Source of the DNA: Planococcus sp. (in: firmicutes)
Lineage (GTDB): Bacteria; Bacillota; Bacilli; Bacillales_A; Planococcaceae
NCBI GenBank assembly: GCA_030147455.1
Contig: JASKZU010000215.1
Location: 1 to 6,056 of the forward strand
DNA: 6,056 nt
Reading direction: 5' to 3'
Part shown: in pieces, positions 1-4,383 of the stretch
How the letters are laid out: every line of letters starts with the position of its first letter
Position numbering within the stretch: position 1 is the first letter of the stretch
Notes under the pieces: generated by a model
The model's input: the letters and a program-made list of their open reading frames with translations, nothing else
Database searches by the model: none
Told to the model about the DNA's origin: nothing
Translations under genes and position numbers: made by a program

Positions 1-523
1 CCAGCGTATCCATATTGATGCGAACTTCCATCAAACTGCCGTTTTCCATGTCGTTAAATAAAAAACCGATTTCATCACCGCGCACGATCGGCTGCCCCAT
101 TAAAACCAGCTTCGACAATTGTTCCCCGTTGATAAATGCTTGCAAGGCCTCTGATTGGCGCTTGGAATCTTCATCGATCAGAATGGTGATGCTTTGTGCA
201 TCCCCTTGCATTGGGAATGACTCCTCGAGCGGACCTGAATAGTCGACTGACACTTTCATGCCGGTACGGATTTCATTTACATTAGCTTCTGTCGTTTCGC
301 CGCCTTCTGCAAACTGCACTTCGACATCTTCCGGAATGGCAAAATAAATATTGTTAATCAAGATGCTGCCGTTTCCAATTTGCGTGATAAATCCTTCTTC
401 TGTCAATCCATCCTGTTCGACGGCAATTTCCAATTCCGGTTCTTCCGGCTCGTTTGGCGTCGCACCATCTGAACATCCGACGAGCAATAAAAGCGCTGTA
501 AAAAACAAACCTGCTTTTTTCAC
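1..523 (-). CDS. Putative lipoprotein, DUF3221-like, 3' end missing
   Basis: An open minus-strand frame of 174 codons runs from a GTG at 523-521 off the left edge, with no stop seen. The GTG is preceded by AAAGGATGG (539-531), 7 nt away; an upstream ATG at 534 is out of frame and stops after four codons. The product starts with a short lipoprotein signal: two lysines, a hydrophobic stretch, then lipobox LVGC with Cys17 as the predicted lipidated residue, followed by an acidic, proline-rich linker (about residues 18-32). The body holds a segment near 44-110 (GFITQIGNGSILI, then IYFAIPED, then a TGMKVSV...YSGPLEESFPMQGDA run) that resembles DUF3221 proteins, where an 'AIYF' strand and a 'GxKVxV...ESYPxQ' strand recur. 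Function is unknown. It probably sits on the outer face of the membrane. It lies 85 nt downstream of the hydrolase gene on the same strand and may be cotranscribed with it; no clear terminator or strong promoter is visible in the gap. Confidence 0.8.
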   Translation of the reverse strand, partial: MKKAGLFFTALLLLVGCSDGATPNEPEEPELEIAVEQDGLTEEGFITQIGNGSILINNIYFAIPEDVEVQFAEGGETTEANVNEIRTGMKVSVDYSGPLEESFPMQGDAQSITILIDEDSKRQSEALQAFINGEQLSKLVLMGQPIVRGDEIGFLFNDMENGSLMEVRINMDTL

Positions 524-608
524 GTTGTTTCCATCCTTTGCACTTAGATTCTTGATGCTTAAGTATTCTCAGTTTATCTTGCAGCGCTTATGTGCGCAAC
601 TTTATCCA

Positions 609-1559
609 TTATGCCTGGCGGTAGACAAACACACCTTCGTCGGTCATGCGTTCCTCGATCAATCCGTCTTCCAACAAATAATCGATTTGGCCGATTGTTT
701 CAGACAGCGTCAAGCCGAGCTCTTTTTCGTAAGCATGCGGGAACAGCTGCTTTGTCAGTTCGTACACGGACTGTTCGGTTGAGCGGTCCAGCATCGAGAG
801 TACTTTCATCGCACGCTGATGTTGTTTTTCAAGACGCGTCGAGACCAATTCATGAACATTGCGCACGTCTTCCCCGTGCCCGCTGTAAATAACATCAATC
901 GGCATCTTTAATAGCCGGCCAAGTGAGGCATTATATTGAAGCAATGACTTTGGCCGTCCTTCATTGGGATTGAGCGGCGGTTCGATGAGCGGGTTCGAAG
1001 AGACTCTGGCAATGACGTGGTCACCGCCAATCAGCAAGCGTTCTTCTTCGTTCCAAAATGATAGATGGCTTTGTGCATGGCCAAGCGTTTCCATTGCATG
1101 CCAATCAGGATGCCCCGGCAATGCATCTCCTTCGTTAATTGACATATCAAGGGGCCGGCTTCCCATCAAGTTTAGCGGCCGTTTCATTTTCTTCATCCAA
1201 AACATCAAATCGCCAGGTACTCCCTCTTCTTTCAAACGCTCCTGGTAAAAAGCATCATGGTAATCGAAGAACGCTTGATCGCGGCGCAGCCATAAATCGT
1301 TATATGGATGGCCATACAGTTTGGCTTGGTCAAATCCATCGACCCAACCCGTATGATCCGGGTGATGATGCGTCAAGATGACTTGTTCGATTTCCTCTGG
1401 GGATGTATTAGCCTCTTTCAACCCTGCTTTCAAGGCTTCCCATGCTTCCGGTGTTTTAGGGCCGGCATCAATCAACGTTAATGCATCGCCTTTTAATAGA
1501 TAAGAATTCACATCTCCAACGGCAAACGGCGTCGGAATTTTTATTTTAATCGGTTCCAT
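609..1559 (-). CDS. MBL-fold metallo-hydrolase, YqjP-like
   Basis: A 316-residue metallo-beta-lactamase-fold protein. The zinc-binding motif THHHPDH is at residues 63-69, followed by a conserved His in GHAQSH (about 161), the bridging Asp in GGDH (about 180) and the last His in SGHGE (about 228): the complete ligand set of a two-metal hydrolase. Residues about 245-316 are helical and charged with a 'IGQIDYLLEDGLI' stretch, resembling the winged-helix tail of LACTB2/YqjP-type members. I chose ATG 1559 because AGGGAG (1575-1570) lies 10 nt upstream; an in-frame GTG at 1568 would add three residues but sits only 1 nt from that site. In B. subtilis a YqjP hydrolase is encoded next to proI and yqjM, so this is probably the same gene, here divergent from proC. 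Members act on thioesters, lactones, phosphodiesters or RNA; the substrate cannot be read from the sequence. Cytoplasmic; no signal peptide. Confidence 0.92.
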   Translation of the reverse strand: MEPIKIKIPTPFAVGDVNSYLLKGDALTLIDAGPKTPEAWEALKAGLKEANTSPEEIEQVILTHHHPDHTGWVDGFDQAKLYGHPYNDLWLRRDQAFFDYHDAFYQERLKEEGVPGDLMFWMKKMKRPLNLMGSRPLDMSINEGDALPGHPDWHAMETLGHAQSHLSFWNEEERLLIGGDHVIARVSSNPLIEPPLNPNEGRPKSLLQYNASLGRLLKMPIDVIYSGHGEDVRNVHELVSTRLEKQHQRAMKVLSMLDRSTEQSVYELTKQLFPHAYEKELGLTLSETIGQIDYLLEDGLIEERMTDEGVFVYRQA

Positions 1560-1596
1560 AACTTCCACTCTCCCTAAACTGAATGACTATTCACTT

Positions 1597-1625
1597 ATCA
1601 TACAGTGATTTGGGAGCGCCGTCAC
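1597..1625 (-). promoter_or_regulatory. Putative sigma-A promoter of the MBL-fold gene
   Basis: On the minus strand GTGACG (1625-1620, 4/6 to the -35 consensus) and TATGAT (1602-1597, 5/6 to the -10) are separated by 17 nt. The start of transcription would be near 1590, leaving a leader of about 30 nt before the ATG at 1559. It is back to back with the proC promoter, with only 14 bp between the two -35 boxes. Confidence 0.5.
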
Positions 1626-1639
1626 CCCTATTGGCTAAT

Positions 1640-1668
1640 TTGACAAATAAAATGGCATTATCTATAAT
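1640..1668 (+). promoter_or_regulatory. Consensus sigma-A promoter of the proC T-box leader
   Basis: TTGACA (1640-1645) and TATAAT (1663-1668) are both perfect consensus hexamers with the ideal 17-nt spacer. Transcription should start near 1675, exactly at the beginning of the T-box leader. Such a strong promoter fits control by attenuation: initiation is high and output is set at the leader terminator. Confidence 0.9.
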
Positions 1669-1674
1669 TCAGTA

Positions 1675-1912
1675 ACATATGCAAGCGAAGATGAAGACCA
1701 GTATGGAAAGTGATGGGTCAAAGAGAGTGCGCCAACGCTGAAACGTGCACCCCCGCTCCCTTCCAGAACCTGCTTCTGAGCTGCCGTGTAAACACGGCCG
1801 TCTGTCCGCGATAAGGACATCGAGTTGTGCACATATGCAAACTTAGGTGGTACCGCGGAAACCAGCGTTTTCGTCCTTGGAATTAAACAGGGATGATTGC
1901 GCTTTTTATTTT
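1675..1912 (+). promoter_or_regulatory. T-box riboswitch, tRNA-Pro (CCU specifier), controlling proC
   Basis: The conserved T-box core is at 1845-1857: AGG, the bulge TGGTACC (1848-1854), then GCG. Upstream are other hallmarks: the Stem I AGAGAG (1722-1727) and GCTG loop element (1737-1740), then GAA-CCT-G at 1766-1772 followed by CTTCTGAG, the usual context of the specifier loop. CCT (1769-1771) is therefore the specifier, a proline codon. TGGT in the bulge pairs with a 3' ACCA end, consistent with an A discriminator. Further hairpins are CCGTG/CACGG (1784-1797) and TGTCC/GGACA (1803-1819). In the antiterminator AGG+GCG pair with CGTCCT (1872-1877), the same bases that form the left arm of the terminator, so the two folds exclude each other. 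Uncharged tRNA-Pro should stabilise the antiterminator and switch proC on. The proline assignment agrees with the downstream gene. Confidence 0.94.
1864..1912 (+). terminator. T-box regulated attenuator terminator
   Basis: CGTCCTTG (1872-1879) pairs with CAGGGATG (1888-1895) around an 8-nt loop, including two wobble pairs. Below an internal loop, AGCG (1864-1867) pairs with CGCT (1900-1903). The stem is followed by TTTTATTTT. It ends 22 nt before the proC start codon and shares its left arm with the antiterminator. Confidence 0.88.
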
Positions 1913-1933
1913 GAGAAAAGGAAGTGGAGAACG

Positions 1934-2737
1934 ATGAAAATCGTATGTGTTGGAGCCGGATCGATGGCTGAATCAATGATTCACGGATGGATCAATAAAC
2001 GCATTATGAAACCGGAAGAAATATCGGTGATGAACCGGTCCGACCAGGAGCGTCTTGAATTTCTTCACAATGAATACGGCGTAAATATCGTTTGCGAAGA
2101 AAAAACGGAACTTAAAAATGCTGATTTCATTTTGCTCGCGATGAAACCAAAAGATGTAGAAGCTGCATTAAAAGGCATTCGTTCGAAGTTGACGAAAAAT
2201 ACCGTCATCGTCTCGGTGGCAGCCGGCGTCTCGATCGACACCATTCAAAAACACGTTGGCGACTATCCGGTTGCCCGCGCCATGCCGAACACGTCGGCGC
2301 AGATCGGCAAATCGGCAACCGGTGTTGCCTGGAGCAAATTTGTGACCAAAGAGCAGCAGCATTTGCTGAGAAACTTGCTGTCTTCCATTGGCGGAGTGAC
2401 TGTGGTCGAAGAAGACCAGCTCCACGCCGTTACCGGTGTCGCAGGAAGCGGTCCAGCCTATCTTTATTATTTTGCTGAATCCATGGTAGAAGCTGCTGTC
2501 CAAAACGGGCTGTCTCAAGCGGATGCCAGAAAGTTGGTTCGCCAAACGTTCGACGGGGCAGCGGAAATGCTGCAGCAGGAAGATTTCGGCGTTCTGCGGG
2601 AGCGTGTCACGAGCCCGAACGGCACAACGGCAGCTGGGCTTCAAGCACTTTACAATAACGACTTTAAACATGTGATCAACGAATGCGTGACTGCAGCGAC
2701 TGAACGTTCCCGAGAGCTCGGAAAAGAATTCAAATAA
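1934..2737 (+). CDS. proC: Pyrroline-5-carboxylate reductase
   Basis: Catalyses the last step of proline synthesis, NAD(P)H-dependent reduction of 1-pyrroline-5-carboxylate to L-proline, in the cytoplasm. The 267-residue length is normal for the family. The Rossmann dinucleotide motif VGAGSMA is at residues 6-12, the conserved AMPNT at 116-120, the GSGPAY segment at 171-176 in the helical C-terminal dimer domain, and the family signature near 226-236 reading TSPNGTTAAGL (an Asn where many members have Gly). ATG 1934 is chosen because GGAG (1926-1929) precedes it and the product begins directly with the nucleotide-binding strand; the longer in-frame GTG at 1847 lies inside the T-box core and is not a real start. 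The proline T-box upstream indicates an anabolic role. In B. subtilis the reductase beside yqjM/yqjP is called proI and is likewise T-box controlled, so this is probably its orthologue. Confidence 0.96.
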   Translation: MKIVCVGAGSMAESMIHGWINKRIMKPEEISVMNRSDQERLEFLHNEYGVNIVCEEKTELKNADFILLAMKPKDVEAALKGIRSKLTKNTVIVSVAAGVSIDTIQKHVGDYPVARAMPNTSAQIGKSATGVAWSKFVTKEQQHLLRNLLSSIGGVTVVEEDQLHAVTGVAGSGPAYLYYFAESMVEAAVQNGLSQADARKLVRQTFDGAAEMLQQEDFGVLRERVTSPNGTTAAGLQALYNNDFKHVINECVTAATERSRELGKEFK

Positions 2738-2799
2738 TTTTTTCTGTATACTGGACCAGAACCTCTTGGATGCGGTCTGAGGCTTTAACATTGGGCTTA

Positions 2800-2846
2800 C
2801 TGTACGTTGCCGCTCCTCGAAAAACAGGTTTCTTGTATCCGTACAG
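2800..2846 (+). repeat. Inverted repeat in the proC-namA gap
   Basis: CTGTACG (2800-2806) and CGTACAG (2840-2846) are exact inverted copies 33 nt apart, the second ending just before the namA ribosome binding site (2851-2857). It may be a split operator or a leader stem, or chance. The rest of the 128-nt gap (2738-2865) shows no convincing terminator and no promoter of good quality; a TATACT at 2747-2752 has no recognisable -35. Cotranscription from proC is therefore possible. Confidence 0.3.
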
Positions 2847-2865
2847 AAAGAAGGAGGAATTTGAA

Positions 2866-3882
2866 TTGGCGAAGTTGTTCGAAGAGTTCGAGATGAAAAA
2901 CGTAACGTTTAAAAACCGTATTGTAATGGCGCCGATGTGCATGTATCAAAGCGACTCGGAAGATGGCCAAATTACAGATTGGCACCGTGTCCACTATCCG
3001 ACCCGCGCAGTGGGCGGCGTTGGCTTGATTATCACGGAGGCCACCGCAGTACAGCCGGCTGGGCGCATTTCCTCACGCGACCTCGGCATTTGGAGCGATG
3101 AGCATATCGAAGGTCAAGCCGAGCTTGTTCGCCTGATGAAACAGCACGGCGCAAAAACCGGCATCCAACTGGCGCATGCCGGCAGAAAAGCGACCGTCGA
3201 TGGTGAAATCTATGCACCAAGCGCTGTTGCTTTCAATGATCAATATAAAACACCTAAGCAAATGACGAAAGAAGAAATAAACGAAACCGTCCAAGCGTTC
3301 CGCGAAGGAGCGATCCGTTCCCAAAAAGCAGGCTTTGACGTAATTGAGATCCATGCAGCGCACGGCTATTTGATCAACCAATTTCTATCGCCGCTCACCA
3401 ACCAACGTACTGATGAATACGGCGGCAGCAGTGAAAACCGCTACCGTCTGCTGCGCCGTGTGCTTGATGAAGTAAACGCTGTTTGGGACGGCCCGTTGTT
3501 TGTGCGCATTTCAGCCAACGATTACACAGAAGGCGGCATGACGCCAGAGCAATACGTTGAAATGGCCCAATGGATGAAAGCGCAGAACGTCGACTTGATC
3601 GACGTCAGTTCCGGTGCAGTCGTGCCGGCGCGGATTCCTGTGTTTCCAGGCTACCAGGTATCTTTTGCTGAAACCATTAAACATCAAACACCGATTGCTA
3701 CCGGCGCAGTCGGCCTGATTACAGAACCTGTGCATGCGGAAGAGATTCTGCAAAACGGACGCGCGGATTTCATCTTCCTGGCCCGCGAATTACTGCGCAA
3801 CCCGTATTGGGCATACACTGCCGCTCAAGAGCTCAAAGCTGATATCGAGGCTCCTGTGCCTTATGAGCGGGGTTGGATATGA
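2866..3882 (+). CDS. namA: NADPH dehydrogenase NamA, old yellow enzyme family (YqjM)
   Basis: An FMN-dependent ene-reductase that uses NADPH to reduce activated C=C bonds (enals, enones, quinone-like compounds) and some nitro compounds; in B. subtilis YqjM is linked to oxidative and xenobiotic stress. The start is TTG 2866 with AAGGAGG (2851-2857) 8 nt upstream, giving 338 residues, the length of YqjM; the frame stays open upstream to ATG 2770 but that extension has no good ribosome site and no family support. Key residues fit the YqjM subclass: Cys25 (flavin-tuning Cys) and Tyr27 in MAPMCMYQ, QLAHAGRKA at 101-109, the substrate-binding His163 and His166 with Tyr168 in EIHAAHGYL, SPLTNQRTDEYGG at 175-187, and the C-terminal YERGW whose Arg335 reaches into the neighbouring subunit's active site. 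Cytoplasmic TIM barrel, probably tetrameric. It has no terminator of its own before the antisense RNA promoter 6 nt after the stop codon. Confidence 0.96.
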   Translation: MAKLFEEFEMKNVTFKNRIVMAPMCMYQSDSEDGQITDWHRVHYPTRAVGGVGLIITEATAVQPAGRISSRDLGIWSDEHIEGQAELVRLMKQHGAKTGIQLAHAGRKATVDGEIYAPSAVAFNDQYKTPKQMTKEEINETVQAFREGAIRSQKAGFDVIEIHAAHGYLINQFLSPLTNQRTDEYGGSSENRYRLLRRVLDEVNAVWDGPLFVRISANDYTEGGMTPEQYVEMAQWMKAQNVDLIDVSSGAVVPARIPVFPGYQVSFAETIKHQTPIATGAVGLITEPVHAEEILQNGRADFIFLARELLRNPYWAYTAAQELKADIEAPVPYERGWI

Positions 3883-3887
3883 GACAG

Positions 3888-3915
3888 TTGCAAAATAGCT
3901 GTAATTTAGTATACT
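3888..3915 (+). promoter_or_regulatory. Promoter of the antisense (antitoxin) RNA
   Basis: TTGCAA (3888-3893, 4/6) and TATACT (3910-3915, 5/6) are separated by 16 nt, directly after the namA stop. Transcription would start near 3922. No LexA box overlaps it, so the RNA is expected to be made constitutively. Confidence 0.65.
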
Positions 3916-3925
3916 TGAAGTAACG

Positions 3926-3952
3926 AAAAAACCGGATGCTGTGTGCATCCGG
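3926..3952 (-). terminator. Terminator of the toxin mRNA
   Basis: Read on the minus strand, CCGGATGC and GCATCCGG form a perfect 8-bp GC-rich stem with a 5-nt loop, followed by six T (3931-3926). This is a strong intrinsic terminator that ends the toxin transcript close to the antisense RNA's start site, so the mRNA would be about 270 nt with a 3' UTR of about 110 nt. Confidence 0.88.
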
Positions 3953-4004
3953 CCAGCTGCATGCCGCCTGTAGAGGGCGGTCGGCTGGACACTATAGGTT
4001 GTTG

Positions 4005-4048
4005 AAATAACCGTCAGCCCACGCCAATGGGACGGTTATTTTTTTTTT
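4005..4048 (+). terminator. Terminator of the antisense RNA, overlapping the toxin stop
   Basis: AAATAACCGTC (4005-4015) pairs with GACGGTTATTT (4031-4041), with CCA/TGG (4019-4030) stacked inside, and ten T run from 4039 to 4048. On the other strand the T-run encodes the toxin's final three lysines and the stem holds its stop codon. It would also end any read-through from namA. Confidence 0.9.
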
Positions 4049-4143
4049 GGAATGACCAGTATCAAGGAAATAACCAGCGTCAAGGCGCTGATTGTCAGCC
4101 CGATGCTTGTGAACACAAGCGAGAAAGCTTCTGCCATGGTCAT
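4036..4143 (-). CDS. Predicted type I toxin, small holin-like membrane peptide
   Basis: A 35-residue peptide starting MTMAEAFSLVFTSIG and ending VIPKKK. Residues about 7-31 form one hydrophobic membrane segment, flanked by a Glu near the N-terminus and three C-terminal lysines. This is the layout of the BsrG/TxpA/'putative holin-like toxin' family of Bacillales, whose members start MT/MS..E and often end in lysines. The ATG at 4143 has an almost perfect Shine-Dalgarno, AAAGGGGGTG (4158-4149), 5 nt away; the inner ATG at 4137 is less well placed. Members insert in the membrane or disturb the cell envelope. The gene has its own promoter with a LexA box, a Shine-Dalgarno-sequestering hairpin, a long structured 3' UTR and a convergent antisense RNA. 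It is too short for most gene callers. A harmless membrane peptide cannot be excluded, but the RNA architecture makes a type I toxin the best reading. Confidence 0.85.
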   Translation of the reverse strand: MTMAEAFSLVFTSIGLTISALTLVISLILVIPKKK

Positions 4144-4147
4144 ACTA

Positions 4148-4171
4148 CCACCCCCTTTCCATAGGGAATGG
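4148..4171 (-). promoter_or_regulatory. Hairpin sequestering the toxin Shine-Dalgarno
   Basis: In the minus-strand mRNA CCAUUCCC (4171-4164) can pair with GGGGGUGG (4155-4148) over 8 bp, two of them U-G, around an 8-nt loop. The right arm is the toxin's ribosome binding site, so ribosome access would be limited. Buried Shine-Dalgarno sites are characteristic of type I toxin mRNAs such as bsrG. Confidence 0.7.
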
Positions 4172-4200
4172 CCAAACCGCCCTCATGCAGCTGTACCTTT

Positions 4201-4229
4201 ATTTTACCACAAATAGAACAAGTGTTCTA
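4201..4229 (-). promoter_or_regulatory. Toxin promoter (extended -10) under LexA control
   Basis: Minus strand TGG-TAAAAT (4209-4201) is an extended -10 element (TGn plus 5/6 hexamer). The -35 position (TAGAAC at 4229-4224, 17-nt spacer) is poor, as is usual with extended -10 promoters. Transcription should start near 4194, so that the mRNA begins with the segment that can pair to its own 3' UTR. The DNA just upstream (4229-4248) is almost pure A/T and could act as an UP element. Confidence 0.7.
4215..4228. promoter_or_regulatory. LexA (SOS) box
   Basis: AGAACAAGTGTTCT is a perfect 5-bp-arm inverted repeat whose 12-bp core GAAC-AAGT-GTTC matches the Bacillus LexA/DinR consensus GAAC-RNRY-GTTC at every position. 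It lies at about -21 to -34 relative to the predicted toxin start site, covering the spacer and -35 region, where bound LexA would block RNA polymerase. DNA damage should therefore derepress the toxin promoter. Confidence 0.82.
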
Positions 4230-4248
4230 ATTTTTATTCATAAAAATT
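4229..4248. repeat. A/T inverted repeat upstream of the toxin promoter
   Basis: AATTTTTA and TAAAAATT form an exact 8-bp inverted repeat around TTCA. It abuts the LexA box and covers about -35 to -54 of the toxin promoter, the place of an UP element. The remaining gene-free DNA up to 4310 is A/T-rich with nothing else I can identify. Confidence 0.45.
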
Positions 4249-4310
4249 ATCAGGTAATATTAACCATCCAGTTTCTTTAGATTTACAGCCCGGTAAAGTA
4301 CTTTTCATAA

Positions 4311-4347
4311 ATATGGCCCCCATCTTTTTAAAAGATGGGGGCCATAT
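4311..4347 (-). terminator. Palindromic terminator after the ABC transporter operon
   Basis: ATATGGCCCCCATCTTTT (4311-4328) and its exact reverse complement (4330-4347) flank a single central base, giving an 18-bp stem with a GC-rich middle. It lies 36 nt past the ABC ATPase stop. On the minus strand the stem is followed by a modest TTTATG tract, so the U-run is weak, but the A/T arms may supply U residues. It may work in both directions and insulates the toxin locus. Confidence 0.72.
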
Positions 4348-4383
4348 ATTGGCTTTATCAATAAATAGATAGCCATTCGGTAC

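Larger units (their letters stand above)
3922..4048 (+). ncRNA. Predicted antisense RNA antitoxin, about 125 nt
   Basis: A promoter at 3888-3915 and a strong terminator at 4005-4048 define a short plus-strand RNA with no credible reading frame. It is fully antisense to the 3' UTR and the last codons of the 35-residue toxin gene on the opposite strand; the predicted overlap is roughly 120 nt. It folds into three hairpins: CCGGATGC/GCATCCGG (3932-3952), a two-part stem CCAGC/GCTGG enclosing CCGCC/GGCGG (3953-3988), and the terminator stem. This convergent, 3'-overlapping arrangement is that of the B. subtilis RatA/TxpA and SR4/BsrG type I systems, where the antisense RNA promotes mRNA decay and/or blocks translation. 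The function is inferred from architecture only. Confidence 0.75.
3954..4193. repeat. Bipartite inverted repeat joining toxin mRNA 5' end and 3' UTR
   Basis: CAGCTGCATG (3954-3963) and CATGCAGCTG (4184-4193) are exact inverted copies, and AGGGCGG (3974-3980) and CCGCCCT (4177-4183) are too. The two right-hand pieces are contiguous, whereas the left-hand ones are split by 10 nt. In the toxin mRNA the first 17 nt could therefore pair with the 3' UTR, leaving a 10-nt bulge. The antisense RNA carries the same sense sequence as the mRNA 5' end, so the two would compete for the 3' UTR. Confidence 0.7.

Noticed and set aside
560..608. Possible terminator between the hydrolase and lipoprotein genes (GCGC...GCGC)
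   Set aside because: Only a 4-bp stem and no T-run on either strand.
351..782. Plus-strand frame of 143 codons
   Set aside because: It spans the antisense of two well-supported minus-strand genes and has no family resemblance.
1847..1933. In-frame GTG start 29 codons upstream of the proC ATG
   Set aside because: It lies inside the T-box bulge and the frame crosses the attenuator; family members begin at the Rossmann strand encoded from 1934.
1662..1976. 104-codon minus-strand frame across the proC leader
   Set aside because: It is the complement of the T-box leader, with no ribosome site and no recognisable protein features.
2168..2791. 207-codon minus-strand frame opposite proC
   Set aside because: A shadow of proC codon usage; composition rich in Cys, Arg and His and no start context.
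2770..2865. 32-codon N-terminal extension of namA from ATG 2770
   Set aside because: No ribosome site precedes it, whereas TTG 2866 has AAGGAGG at good spacing and gives exactly the YqjM length.
3932..3988. CRISPR repeats or a tRNA from the run of hairpins
   Set aside because: No repeated unit with spacers and no cloverleaf; the hairpins are explained by the two overlapping transcripts.
4311..4347. Perfect palindrome as a mobile-element end or phage attachment site
   Set aside because: No transposase, target duplication or second copy is seen, and its place after an operon end is explained by a terminator.
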